From: a virus
Virus record (IMG/VR): IMGVR_UViG_3300043427_001582
Span: 1-35,697 of that record
Direction: 5' to 3' (one strand)
Length of the DNA stretch: 35,697 nucleotides
How positions within the stretch are numbered: position 1 is the first letter of the stretch; the number at the start of each line of letters is the position of its first letter. The position numbers were made by a program, and so were the translations under genes. The notes under the pieces were generated by a model that was not told the DNA's origin, searched no databases, and worked only from the letters and a program-made list of their open reading frames with translations. Below are positions 23,157 to 31,000 of the stretch, in pieces.

Positions 23157-23390
23157 ATGGTCTCGTACGACGAAAAGGACGTTCTGTCTGCTTGGGATAT
23201 CAAAGCTGAAGATCGTAAAGTTGCGTTTTTAGACAAACTGTATTTCTTTTACGAACCCGCGAGTCGTACGTATTCTGGGCTTACGCAACGTTTTGCGCAG
23301 GACGTTCAGGACTATTTTCGGCGTCTTGGTCGGTTTATGGATGAAGCTGAGTCGACTAAGTTTTCTGATTTTCTGTTAACATTAAAGTAG
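23157..23390 (+). CDS. Small protein of unknown function
   Basis: 77 residues, helical, aromatic (DVQDYFRRLGRFMDEAESTKFSDFLLTLK). The ATG at 23157 lies 21 nt after TAAGCT (23130-23135) without a Shine-Dalgarno, the spacing seen at other starts. Its end is 16 nt before the next gene. No motif recognised. Confidence 0.6.
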   Translation: MVSYDEKDVLSAWDIKAEDRKVAFLDKLYFFYEPASRTYSGLTQRFAQDVQDYFRRLGRFMDEAESTKFSDFLLTLK

Positions 23391-23406
23391 ATAAAGTAGT
23401 CTGCTG

Positions 23407-23628
23407 ATGGCTAGAGACTATAAGAAGGAGTACGAAAACTTCCATAGTCGACCTGAAGAACGTAAGCGTCGGGCAGCACGGAACAAAGCGCGTCGTTATA
23501 TGGAGAAGAATGGGCGGGCGCACAAAGGTGACGGGAAGGACGTCGACCACAAAAACCACGACGCAGAAGACAATCGGCCGAGTAACCTTAGAGTTATAGA
23601 TAAGAGTGCTAATCGGAGCGACAACTGA
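23407..23628 (+). CDS. Small HNH-like protein (cyanophage conserved family)
   Basis: 73 residues: a basic N-terminus (MARDYKKEYENFHSRPEERKRRAARNKARR) and an HNH-like core (DGKDVDHKNHDAEDNRPSNLRVIDKSANRS), where D-H and the following N-x-R-x(n)-N resemble the beta-beta-alpha metal site of HNH nucleases. The DHK...NLRV pattern is common in cyanophages. It may be a homing-type or packaging-associated nuclease. The stop overlaps the next start. Confidence 0.72.
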   Translation: MARDYKKEYENFHSRPEERKRRAARNKARRYMEKNGRAHKGDGKDVDHKNHDAEDNRPSNLRVIDKSANRSDN

Positions 23629-24125
23629 TGGCTATTGTTCCGGGTTCCGATCAAAGGGGCAGAGCGCCTGAGGCTGCGCTTGAAACTCGCCTCATGCCGG
23701 GTTTTGCGGGGTTTAATCAGCCCGAAGCCATCAACCTGCGCCGTTCGTTGACGTACGACAATCCGATTCGACTTGCAACGCAGCTTTTAACTAACCGAGG
23801 CGTGTACAGTCGAGCCCCCGTGGGGCCAGTCGAGTACACGGAAGGCAACATCAAAAAATCCGCGTACCTGACTGGTTTGCCTGGCTATAACCAACGAAAC
23901 GTTCCGATTCCGGACAGTCCAGACGATATGTCGCAGGCTGATTACTTGGCATCGCTTCAACAAATGTCGCCTAAGGCTGTGACTCAGACGCAAGCCGCTA
24001 TCATCAACCCCAATCAGAACTTCCTGAGTACACCGTCGATGCCGGGAGACTTCCCCAGCATGTCGCACAACATGCCTAACAGCCTGCTGTCGCTCGCCCA
24101 CCAGATCAAGAAGAGCAAGAAATGA
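23628..24125 (+). CDS. Virion-module protein of unknown function
   Basis: A 165-residue Pro/Asn/Ser-rich protein (TRLMPGFAGFNQPEAINLRRS, IPDSPDDMSQADYLASLQQMSP) ending in a basic tail (AHQIKKSKK). It starts inside the stop of the HNH-like gene (TGATG). Similar low-complexity proteins occur in cyanophage heads, but no family is recognised. Confidence 0.65.
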   Translation: MAIVPGSDQRGRAPEAALETRLMPGFAGFNQPEAINLRRSLTYDNPIRLATQLLTNRGVYSRAPVGPVEYTEGNIKKSAYLTGLPGYNQRNVPIPDSPDDMSQADYLASLQQMSPKAVTQTQAAIINPNQNFLSTPSMPGDFPSMSHNMPNSLLSLAHQIKKSKK

Positions 24126-24253
24126 GGGACAACGACTTTCCGATCCGCATGGCGGGCCAAGGTCTCCGCATCCCCGCTCAGGCGCTGCGTGGGATTACGC
24201 CGCAAGACGTGACGCGTCAGCTACGCTACCAGCAAGCTTTCCCTAAATCCTGA
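24122..24253 (+). CDS. Small protein of unknown function, 43 residues
   Basis: A 43-residue ORF (MRDNDFPIRMAGQGLRIPAQALRGITPQDVTRQL...). Its ATG overlaps the previous stop and its stop TGA overlaps the next start (TGATG). The unbroken chain of overlapping stops and starts with thyX argues it is translated. Arg/Gln-rich; no motif. Confidence 0.55.
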   Translation: MRDNDFPIRMAGQGLRIPAQALRGITPQDVTRQLRYQQAFPKS

Positions 24254-24429
24254 TGCGCTTCGCCGGACCCCAACTAGAGCTTGATCCTGGCGCCATGCCG
24301 TACCTGGCAGACCGCTTTGCCGGGGCTGTAATCAAAGAAGACCCTTCGCTGCCTTCTCGCGTCGCTGAGGCTATTATCTCTCAGCAGCCCGCAGCGCCGT
24401 CTGATGTCGAACCCGAGCGTCCCTTCTAA
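24253..24429 (+). CDS. Small protein of unknown function, 58 residues
   Basis: 58 residues (MRFAGPQLELDPGAMPYLADRFAGAVIKEDPSLPSRVAEAI...), Pro/Ala-rich. It starts at TGATG with the previous gene and its 3' end overlaps the beginning of thyX by 26 nt in a different frame. Part of the coupled block 23628-25135. No motif. Confidence 0.5.
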   Translation: MRFAGPQLELDPGAMPYLADRFAGAVIKEDPSLPSRVAEAIISQQPAAPSDVEPERPF

Positions 24430-25135
24430 CTGGTCGGTTGGGCTGGATTGGATTACACCCGAAGCTGAGTTAGTTGTCGCCCGCCACGCAAGGGTTTCTA
24501 CCAAAAACCCTGATCGACACGAGTATCTCAAACTTTTAACTTATTGCATCGAGCACGGGCACTGGAGTGTGCTTGAGCAAGCTTCTGCGTCTTTTGCAAT
24601 TGTTACAAGTAGGGATATTTCAGCGCAGATTATTCGCCATCGGTCGTTCCACTTTCAGGAGTTTTCGCAGCGGTACTCGGATCCTACGGACGTCCTCGGT
24701 GAGTTTGAGACGAACTGCTGGGACTTTGAGTTGCGCGATCAAGATTTTAAGAACCGGCAGAACAGCATTGAGCCTACGGATGCCGTGAAGGTTCGAGTTT
24801 TTAAAGAGCGGTGGCGTATTCTTTATTCGGATATACGAAATACGTACAAAGATATGCTTGAGGCGGGGATTGCCAAAGAGTGCGCCCGTCGCATCCTCCC
24901 AATGTGCAGTCCGACGCGTCTTCATATGCAGGGGACTTTACGAGACTGGATCTTTTATGTGGGACTTCGTGCCGCGCCTGGTACGCAAAAGGAGCATCAG
25001 GTTATTGCTCAGGAGATCGGCAAGAGGCTAGAGCAGGAAGTTCCTACCATTATAAGTGCGGTTAAATGCACGGCAGTACTTGATAAAGATCGCGGACTTA
25101 AAGGCTGGCAGACTCTAATTACTAAGCAGAAATAA
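24404..25135 (+). CDS. thyX: Flavin-dependent thymidylate synthase
   Basis: A 243-residue ThyX, which makes dTMP from dUMP with FAD and methylenetetrahydrofolate. The signature RHRSFHFQEFSQRY (R78-H79-R80, then seven residues and S88) is the ThyX motif RHRx(7)S that binds the flavin and dUMP. EHGHWSVLEQASASFAI and IRHRS match the family, as does the length. The start at ATG 24404 overlaps the preceding ORF. Cyanophages often carry thyX to raise dTMP for replication. Transcription runs on into a region with its own promoter and terminator. Confidence 0.93.
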   Translation: MSNPSVPSNWSVGLDWITPEAELVVARHARVSTKNPDRHEYLKLLTYCIEHGHWSVLEQASASFAIVTSRDISAQIIRHRSFHFQEFSQRYSDPTDVLGEFETNCWDFELRDQDFKNRQNSIEPTDAVKVRVFKERWRILYSDIRNTYKDMLEAGIAKECARRILPMCSPTRLHMQGTLRDWIFYVGLRAAPGTQKEHQVIAQEIGKRLEQEVPTIISAVKCTAVLDKDRGLKGWQTLITKQK

Positions 25136-25148
25136 GCCCTGCGTGGGC

Positions 25149-25177
25149 TTTACAGGCTTCTTCAAGTGCGATAAAGT
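25149..25177 (+). promoter_or_regulatory. Sigma-70-like promoter upstream of the sRNA/tRNA
   Basis: TTTACA (25149-25154), 17-bp spacer, TAAAGT (25172-25177). Transcription would start near 25184, well ahead of any gene on this strand, so it likely drives the small transcript ended by the terminator at 25245-25273. Confidence 0.5.
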
Positions 25178-25183
25178 AAGTTC

Positions 25184-25273
25184 ACTGAGTAGTTACCTAA
25201 AACGCGGAGGAGCCGCTGCGCTTTACGGACTGTTTAGTAACTTGAGCCCTGAGGTTTCTCGGGGCTTTTGTTT
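25184..25273 (+). ncRNA. Candidate small RNA of about 90 nt
   Basis: Between the promoter at 25149-25177 and a strong terminator, the transcript would fold. AGTTAC-C-TAAA (25191-25201) pairs with TTTAGTAACT (25233-25242), ten pairs with one bulged C. The loop holds a small hairpin GCGG/CCGC (25204-25207 with 25213-25216) presenting AGGAG. No ORF lies in it. The layout (own promoter, folded body, terminator hairpin) is typical of a phage-encoded sRNA, but expression is unproven. Confidence 0.35.
25245..25273 (+). terminator. Rho-independent terminator before tRNA-Thr
   Basis: AGCCCTGAG / CTCGGGGCT (9 bp with one T-G pair, loop GTTT) followed by TTTTGTTT. It ends thyX/sRNA transcription just before the tRNA gene. 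Confidence 0.85.
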
Positions 25274-25274
25274 G

Positions 25275-25347
25275 GCCGCTTTAGCTCAGTCTGGTAGAGC
25301 AACGTACTTGTAATGCGTTTGTCAACGGTTCGAATCCGTTAAGCGGC
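25275..25347 (+). tRNA. tRNA-Thr (anticodon UGU)
   Basis: Clover-leaf complete: acceptor GCCGCTT / AAGCGGC (7 bp), D arm GCTC / GAGC, anticodon stem ACGTA / TGCGT with loop CTTGTAA (anticodon TGT), T arm AACGG TTCGAAT CCGTT. The 3' CCA is not encoded. It reads ACA and, by wobble, ACG codons. It lies just after the terminator, so it may be transcribed by read-through or by an unseen promoter. The 3' half overlaps, on the other strand, the end of the zinc-finger gene 25322-25567. Confidence 0.95.
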
Positions 25348-25567
25348 TTCTGTTGTCCTTAACCATGAATTCTGCCCTGCCCTTCATTAGGTACCCCCAA
25401 TCTCTTGTATCACATACCCCAGTATTTTCTCCGCAAACGTCGCAATACCCTTCCCACATTGAAGAGTATTTTGTCGCTGAGCGCCCATAACGCTGCCCGC
25501 AATCTGCACAACATGCAGTTGCCCCAGCTAATCTTTGCGACATGAGGGATTCAAAAGAACCTTCCAT
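25322..25567 (-). CDS. Small zinc-ribbon protein
   Basis: 81 residues with two CxxC pairs: CCADCGQRYG and YCDVCGENTG, then CDTRDWGYLM, a layout common in small cyanophage zinc-ribbon proteins of unknown role. The C-terminal codons (LTDSNR) are antisense to the 3' half of tRNA-Thr, so both share the DNA 25322-25347. The start is ATG at 25567. Confidence 0.7.
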   Translation of the reverse strand: MEGSFESLMSQRLAGATACCADCGQRYGRSATKYSSMWEGYCDVCGENTGVCDTRDWGYLMKGRAEFMVKDNRSRLTDSNR

Positions 25568-25575
25568 GACTTTAA

Positions 25576-25848
25576 TTACGGTTGATTTTGTTCGTTAGCC
25601 GCTCTGATGCGCTTACGCAGTCTAATACTCCATAAAAAAGCTCCCCCTACAGCGGCAATTGGTAGCGGCCCCGGTACTTCTGCTGGAGGCTTGCAATAGT
25701 AAGAGTAGTTTTTGTAACAGTGTGTTTTTTCTGTGCGGAAGTAAGAGCGGTGTTTCTTCTGTTCAGCAAAGTAAGAGGGGTATTTCTTCTGTTCGGCAAA
25801 GTAGGAGGGATGTTTTTGAGGCTCAACGAAGTAGGAGTGTGTGATCAT
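25576..25848 (-). CDS. Small repeat protein with PEP-CTERM-like C-terminus
   Basis: 90 residues. The N-terminal half consists of near-identical 10-residue repeats (YFAEQKKYPS type, about three and a half copies). The C-terminal part is EVPGPLPIAAVGGAFLWSIRLRKRIRA: a Pro-Gly-Pro motif, a hydrophobic stretch and a basic cluster. This is the outline of cyanobacterial PEP-CTERM-like sorting signals (V-P-G-P-L-P variants), which host exosortases recognise. There is no N-terminal signal peptide. It might be a protein anchored in the host envelope; the gene call itself rests on the frame being preserved across the repeats. Confidence 0.55.
   Translation of the reverse strand: MITHSYFVEPQKHPSYFAEQKKYPSYFAEQKKHRSYFRTEKTHCYKNYSYYCKPPAEVPGPLPIAAVGGAFLWSIRLRKRIRAANEQNQP
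25738..25848 (+). repeat. 30-bp tandem repeats within the PEP-CTERM-like gene
   Basis: Three direct copies of a 30-bp unit starting at 25738, 25768 and 25798 plus a partial copy at 25828. All begin (G/A)AAGTA(A/G)GAG. They encode the repeated YFAEQKK-type decapeptides on the other strand and keep the frame. Confidence 0.85.
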
Positions 25849-25895
25849 TTGACTTGTTTGAAGTACATGAACGAAAAAAACTTACTGAGGCAGAT

Positions 25896-26279
25896 CTACT
25901 TTTGATCAAGCCTTCGATTCCCCCAGCGTGCTAGCACAGCGTGGGCGTAACCAACGTAGTCAAAGCCGAAGTCTTCTTTTGACTCACAACCTAAAACAAA
26001 GTCGTGCATGACGCTGCTTAATTCTTTCTCCGTAGGTCTTTCTTGTTTAATTTGAGTTAAAACGGGCGTTCTAGACATTTCAGATTCAACGGAAGCAAAT
26101 GGATGATCCCAATAAGGTTTCCAAGCAGAAGAAGTACTAGAGATTGTTTCCCAAGGTAGGAGCCTCCAGTATCCTGTATTTGAGCCAAGTAATACATATC
26201 CCCAGCACATGCCAGCCCACTGCATATTCGCAGGCCAGCAATCCTCTGGACCGGGAGTTCTCTCAAGTACCGAAATCAT
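25896..26279 (-). CDS. Trp-rich protein of unknown function
   Basis: 127 residues with a Trp-rich first half (CWPANMQWAGMCWGYVLLG, SAWKPYWDHPFAS) and a charged helical second half. The spaced Trp residues recall small DUF551-like phage proteins, but I cannot assign a function. Preceded by a 30-bp gap from the membrane protein gene at 26310. Confidence 0.6.
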   Translation of the reverse strand: MISVLERTPGPEDCWPANMQWAGMCWGYVLLGSNTGYWRLLPWETISSTSSAWKPYWDHPFASVESEMSRTPVLTQIKQERPTEKELSSVMHDFVLGCESKEDFGFDYVGYAHAVLARWGNRRLDQK

Positions 26280-26309
26280 TTGAATTAAGTGTGTGTGTGT
26301 GTTCGTTGA

Positions 26310-26891
26310 TCAGACGAGTCTGTTCCAGGGATCAACCGGAGCGCGGTTCTGTTCTTTAAAAACAGTCTGTTGCTCCTGTGTCAGTTGCTCGGGCTGAATC
26401 ATAGACGCCAGAGCGATCTGCTGCTTTAGCTGCGCAAGCTCTTGCAACAAAGGCTTTGTCTGGTCTTCCGCCCACGCAATAGCGTTGTTAGTCAATTGGT
26501 CTAGCGCCCCCTGTGGGTGAGGGAAGTTATACAGAACTACAGGACCGTTGTTTGTCGGCACCGTGATTTTCTGTCCGCCTGTTTCTGTAGCCAGCTTCTC
26601 TAAGAAGTTGACTACACGAGGCAAAGGCGTGTTTGAGTTGATACTCAGTTGTTCTGGGTTTACAAGTCCTTTATTTGCTTCATACAAACTAGAGAACGTT
26701 TGTGTTGCCATCAACGCTTCTTGTTCGTCGTCAGTGACATCTTTATGCTGCCTTACAAACACGGATACAGCCATCAAGCTTGCGCCTGCTCCCGCTGCAG
26801 CCATCGGAAGCACCTTGGGGTTCATGACGACACCCAAACTCGCGAGGCTGAGCCCAAGTAGAAAAGAGACTTTGGGCATTAGGTTGTTCAT
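26310..26891 (-). CDS. Membrane protein with a long soluble tail, unknown function
   Basis: 193 residues: two hydrophobic stretches at the start (VSFLLGLSLASLGVVMNP; VLPMAAAGAGASLMAVSVFV), then a soluble Gln/Thr-rich part ending in a proline-containing tail (APVDPWNRLV). It begins 4 nt after the stop of the PrimPol-helicase gene, so it is coupled with it. It may link replication to the membrane, but no family is recognised. Confidence 0.65.
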   Translation of the reverse strand: MNNLMPKVSFLLGLSLASLGVVMNPKVLPMAAAGAGASLMAVSVFVRQHKDVTDDEQEALMATQTFSSLYEANKGLVNPEQLSINSNTPLPRVVNFLEKLATETGGQKITVPTNNGPVVLYNFPHPQGALDQLTNNAIAWAEDQTKPLLQELAQLKQQIALASMIQPEQLTQEQQTVFKEQNRAPVDPWNRLV

Positions 26892-26895
26892 GTAA

Positions 26896-29691
26896 TTAGT
26901 CCTTAGGTTTGTCGTGCGTTTCGAAAGCCGAATCCCACAGGGAAGGATCCGCTGCGTATTCTACCGGTGAGGGCAAGCGGCAATCTCCGGAAGATGCGCG
27001 ATCTGTACTGACATCGTATGGCTTCAGTCGGATCCCGCGAACCACAGCCTTACCGTTTATATATTTGAGATCGATGCCAGGTACGCGAAGCACGTTGTGC
27101 ACCGTCTCTTTTAGACGATCTACAAACCTTGGCTTCGCCGAAGCCTTATAGCCGTTGGACTTCGCAAAGTTTGCGTAGGAGGCATAGACCTCGCTGTATG
27201 CGTTTTTGACGTACAAGCCCCGCTCCTGTTCGTCGATGGTCGGACGGAAGGCGCCGCCGCCGAGCCCAGCGTGGGAGTTCGGGGCGTACAGGCAGCACTC
27301 TGCGAGCCAGGCCACGATGGGGTTGTTGAAGACGAGAGCTTCGAGGTTGGTGGCGTTCAGGTTCGGGCAGTACTTAACAGGATTTGCCAGCGTGTCTCGC
27401 ATAGCGTCATAAGGCATACTGAGCACCCAAGCAGCGATGTTGGGAAGCTCGTCGGCGAATTCGCCTTCAATACGATCCGCAAACACGCTGATCAGGTTGC
27501 GGCGGTTCGACGCAGCGACAACGTTGTTCATGACGATTGTCAGCCTGCGACGCTCAAGGCCGCTACTGATGTCGGACGAACTGATGTGTTCGTTACTAGC
27601 GATTGACACAAGCAACTCTGGCTTGAAGTTAATTACTTGTGTCCCGTACTTACGCTCAGCCCGCAGCGTGTCGGAAGCTGACGTCAGTTTTTTAAGTGTG
27701 TCAAGTCGCTTGCTGAATGAAGCTTCGTCCGTCAAGAGCAGAAGACGCTTACCGATAAGACTGTGCGCTTCGAATCTATTTGTTTCAATAGTTTCGAGGT
27801 CAGATGTATGCGTACCAGTGAAACCAGCCAAAGCGATCAAAACCTGCTGCAGCGTGGACTTACCAGAGCCGCCCGCACCGATCAGGTGCAGGAATTTTTC
27901 GCCCGTCGTGTAACCAGTCAGGACAGCACGGCAGAAAGCTTGAATCAAGCAGACTTTATCCGTACCAACAGCCCAGTCCAACCACGTCAGAAACTTGGGG
28001 CAGCGTGGGTCGTCGCTGTAGTCAAACGCCAGCTTCGTCTGGAAGTACATATCTTTTTGATTGCCGGGGCTGAACTCAATCGTTTTTGTGTTGAGTACAC
28101 CGTTCTGGAACGCCACCAGCCCACGGTTGCTCTGCCAGATCGAAGCTCGACCGCCCTTAACGGAGCGCAGGAGTTTAGCTTTTAGGATCTGAAAAACGGA
28201 GTTGACGGTCGCAGAGTTGTACCGTTGGAGTACGCCAGCTTGAATCAGCGTGTCAAGAGTCTTTACGATGCGGCGTTTGATGTGCTGTTCGTCGTTGATG
28301 TACCAGATACCTTCGTCGTTGTCGTACGTAAAGAACTCGTCGAGGCTTGAGTCGAACAGGAACGCATCGCCGTAGTTGCTAACAATGATCTCCGCAATAT
28401 CATTTTCGGAGAACTGATTGTTGTTGTTCTGCTGCAATTGAATCAACTGCGCAGGAGTCTGAGGCACCGTGGGGACCATAGTGTTATCGGATTGGGGTGT
28501 TGATGTTGTTGTTGATTTTGAAGTTGATGAAGCGACTTCAGCTACTGCAACCGTTGTTGTGGGAGGTTCACTTTCTAAGGTGAAATCGTCGATCTGTAAG
28601 ACTGAGTTACTGGGTTTTGGTTTGTCTTGTTGAATTGCATCTTTGATTTGATCGGGGCACTGTTCGTCAAATGTTTGACGATTCGTGTACTTTATCTTTT
28701 TCCAAAGAGCTGCGTCTGGGTTGTCGGCTGCAAAGGCAGCGGCAGGCAGCAGATCGTCGGCGTTGCTGAGGCTCTCTAGGATCCGGTTGAATTTGCCATC
28801 GAGTTCGGGGCTGTACTGGTAGACATTCTCGAACACATGGTGCGCGATGTCAAGGGGGGCCTCCCGAAGGGAGAGGTCGTTTGCCCTCAACCAGTTGCAC
28901 CAGCCCAAGATTTCCTTGAGTGCCGCCGCCATGCTGAATGATCGATCCTCGGGTTCTTCCCCTTCCAGCAGCGACCTGACGGTGCCTGAGACCAACGCCC
29001 TAAGATCGATACCCTCGCCCTGCGTGGGCACCTCAAACAGTTCTAAGGACGCCTCTGTGGTCGCCGCTTCTTTCGGCAGCTTGCTGTACGCCTCGTAAGC
29101 CTCGTCAATTTTGGCCGCCGGTATGTAGCTCTGGGTGGTTACGATTAAATCTGATTTGCTTTTACCGCCATAGAATAAGTTAGGGACTTGGGTTGCCCGT
29201 CGATCTGAACCGGGGATCTGCGCCGCAATCTGCCGCGTGAACCATTGGTAGAAGTCGGTGTCGATGATCGGCTTTTCAAGGCCAAACACCAGTCGAAACC
29301 TCGGCCACCCCTCTGCGTTACTCGGAGAGTAGTAAGCAAAGCTCAAATACTTTTTACATATTTCCAGTTCGTTAATCTGCTGTACATCAAGTTGCTGATC
29401 TTGAATCTTATTTCCGTCTGCGTCTTTGCCGTCCGCCTGATTATCAATGTCGATGATTATCAAGCCCGCTTTGATGCAAACCGTCGTGTCTTTCGATCTC
29501 TTTCCTTTAACTAAATGCCACGCACATAAACCCGTCCCGGCCGCTACTTCGACCGCAATCTCGTCGGTTGTTTTTTCATCAGGTATCCAATTCTCATTGA
29601 ATGCCGTGAAGTTTCCGCCGGGTGGAATCTTGCCTGTTCGGGAATTGACGTGCTTACGAACTTCAACGTTGTAACTAAACGGAAAGCGCAT
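26896..29691 (-). CDS. PrimPol-SF3 helicase (D5-like) replication protein
   Basis: 931 residues. The N-terminal part is an archaeo-eukaryotic primase/polymerase domain: the metal motif IIIDIDN (D81, D83) and the further motif FRLVF. A Ser/Thr/Gln-rich linker (about 355-425) leads to an SF3 helicase: Walker A GAGGSGKST at 605-613, Walker B LLLLTDEAS at 650-658, sensor SNEHI at about 699, and arginine finger GLERRR at 712-717. Such proteins prime and unwind phage DNA. No TOPRIM primase is present. It lies in the leftward replication unit with the nuclease, SSB and polymerase. Confidence 0.92.
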   Translation of the reverse strand: MRFPFSYNVEVRKHVNSRTGKIPPGGNFTAFNENWIPDEKTTDEIAVEVAAGTGLCAWHLVKGKRSKDTTVCIKAGLIIIDIDNQADGKDADGNKIQDQQLDVQQINELEICKKYLSFAYYSPSNAEGWPRFRLVFGLEKPIIDTDFYQWFTRQIAAQIPGSDRRATQVPNLFYGGKSKSDLIVTTQSYIPAAKIDEAYEAYSKLPKEAATTEASLELFEVPTQGEGIDLRALVSGTVRSLLEGEEPEDRSFSMAAALKEILGWCNWLRANDLSLREAPLDIAHHVFENVYQYSPELDGKFNRILESLSNADDLLPAAAFAADNPDAALWKKIKYTNRQTFDEQCPDQIKDAIQQDKPKPSNSVLQIDDFTLESEPPTTTVAVAEVASSTSKSTTTSTPQSDNTMVPTVPQTPAQLIQLQQNNNNQFSENDIAEIIVSNYGDAFLFDSSLDEFFTYDNDEGIWYINDEQHIKRRIVKTLDTLIQAGVLQRYNSATVNSVFQILKAKLLRSVKGGRASIWQSNRGLVAFQNGVLNTKTIEFSPGNQKDMYFQTKLAFDYSDDPRCPKFLTWLDWAVGTDKVCLIQAFCRAVLTGYTTGEKFLHLIGAGGSGKSTLQQVLIALAGFTGTHTSDLETIETNRFEAHSLIGKRLLLLTDEASFSKRLDTLKKLTSASDTLRAERKYGTQVINFKPELLVSIASNEHISSSDISSGLERRRLTIVMNNVVAASNRRNLISVFADRIEGEFADELPNIAAWVLSMPYDAMRDTLANPVKYCPNLNATNLEALVFNNPIVAWLAECCLYAPNSHAGLGGGAFRPTIDEQERGLYVKNAYSEVYASYANFAKSNGYKASAKPRFVDRLKETVHNVLRVPGIDLKYINGKAVVRGIRLKPYDVSTDRASSGDCRLPSPVEYAADPSLWDSAFETHDKPKD

Positions 29692-29750
29692 TTGATTCAG
29701 GGTGTTTGGTCATTGTGCCACGAGCCTGCGTGGGCGGGGAGGACTGCAAC

Positions 29751-30530
29751 TCAATGTTGATCGAGCTTTTCGTAGAAACTTCTAAGAACTTCAAACCATT
29801 GTTTTTCGTGTTTCTCGATATCTCTCTCGCTGAAAGTGAAAATCTGCACGGGGTATTCGGGGAGTGCTGTTGATACGAAAATTTGAGTCTTGTCGATTTT
29901 TATTCCAAGGCAACGTTCGGCGGCGATTTTGTATGCAGCAAGTTGCAGCGTTGTCTTTTTGAGTTTGAAAACACCGGACACGAGTGCCCGACGGAGTTTC
30001 TCGTCGATTACAGCTTTGGCGCTTGGGAACTTGGCTGAGTACGGACCCACGGAGGTTTTGAAGTCTCCAAGAATCACTTCGCCGTTTTTATCTTCGTAGA
30101 TAATGTCGCAGCAACCTGCGTAACCGTGCCCTGTTTCTTCGTTGTAGTAGTGGATGCGGCCTACGCCGTCGTCACCCACGTATTTTGACCATTGCGGTTG
30201 GTTGTAAGGCTTCTCCGACCACAGCACTCGGCCGCCTTCTAAGATCTCGTCTACTTTTTCGGGAACTCCGTCCCAGTAACCTTTATAACTTTGTGGCGGG
30301 TTTACCCGTAATCCTCGGATGTGATTTTCGACCGCGCCGTGGATCCACGTGCCCCGCTCAGCCGCTTTATCGGCTTCGCCTGGGTTCATTAGGTTCCAAT
30401 GCGCTAGCTTCTGCTTCGTTTCTTCTGTTTGTGATGCCGACAGAACGCTTGTGACGGACGGAAGCGGTACGCTAACTCCAGCGCAATTGTAGTGACGTAG
30501 TCCGTTTACAGTGAGTCGAGTTTGGGACAC
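29751..30530 (-). CDS. PD-(D/E)XK nuclease, Cas4/RecB-like
   Basis: 259 residues. Motifs of the RecB/Cas4 nuclease family: GTWIHGAVE (H64, E68), GCCDII (D142), the core LGDFKTS (D156, K158) and QLAAYKIA. A phage enzyme of this class processes DNA ends in replication or recombination. There is no Fe-S cluster cysteine set, as found in true Cas4. It lies 59 nt upstream of the PrimPol-helicase gene on the same strand. Confidence 0.85.
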   Translation of the reverse strand: MSQTRLTVNGLRHYNCAGVSVPLPSVTSVLSASQTEETKQKLAHWNLMNPGEADKAAERGTWIHGAVENHIRGLRVNPPQSYKGYWDGVPEKVDEILEGGRVLWSEKPYNQPQWSKYVGDDGVGRIHYYNEETGHGYAGCCDIIYEDKNGEVILGDFKTSVGPYSAKFPSAKAVIDEKLRRALVSGVFKLKKTTLQLAAYKIAAERCLGIKIDKTQIFVSTALPEYPVQIFTFSERDIEKHEKQWFEVLRSFYEKLDQH

Positions 30531-30570
30531 GGAAGGTGTGTCAATTTAAACTCACTCTAACGTAACTTTT

Positions 30571-30597
30571 AAAACAAAGCTCTTTGAGCTTAGAGCT
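30571..30597 (-). terminator. Terminator on the minus strand after 30596-30994
   Basis: AGCTCT (30592-30597, minus) pairs with AGAGCT (30578-30583), followed by TTTGTTTT on the minus strand. The hairpin overlaps the stop codon region. It separates this gene from the nuclease gene downstream. Confidence 0.6.
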
Positions 30598-30994
30598 ATT
30601 TATGCTGCGCTCTAGCGTATTGCTTGACTACGCTTTCATAGTCTTTGATGGTATCTTCCTCGACCTGAACGCCGGGAGTAAGATCTTTGTCCATGTCGTA
30701 TTCCTCCGTAGTCAGTACAAATTTAAGAGTTAAATAGTTATCTACACAACTTGCTTCAAGACCACCCACGCTGTAGTAACCGTCTTCTTTCTGAGCAATG
30801 CTGATCCGTATGGCTTCAATTAAAGCTTTACGAGCGGTTATGAGTATGTCAGGCTTCGTGGGAGGAACAAGCCTTCCGTTTATCAGCCACCTCCAGCTAG
30901 TAGAGTGCATAGCATTTAATACTCTAGTTACGTCAAAGTTACTTATAATCGTGTCTACAGCCTTTAATTGCTCGGGGGTTAGTTGAACCATCAC
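30596..30994 (-). CDS. Protein of unknown function
   Basis: A 132-residue soluble protein (LTPEQLKAVDTIISNFDVTRVLNAMHSTSW...) with a helical first half and a charged tail. It begins 7 nt after the stop of the upstream gene and ends at the minus-strand terminator. No recognised domain. Position within the replication arm is the only hint. Confidence 0.65.
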   Translation of the reverse strand: MMVQLTPEQLKAVDTIISNFDVTRVLNAMHSTSWRWLINGRLVPPTKPDILITARKALIEAIRISIAQKEDGYYSVGGLEASCVDNYLTLKFVLTTEEYDMDKDLTPGVQVEEDTIKDYESVVKQYARAQHK

Positions 30995-31000
30995 TAGGGA

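Noticed and set aside
25275-25347. An attachment site at tRNA-Thr
   Set aside because: No integrase gene is seen and the tRNA is complete within a phage gene row; it looks like a phage-encoded tRNA.
25738-25848. A CRISPR array
   Set aside because: The 30-bp units are directly adjacent with no spacers and code in frame for a repeated peptide.
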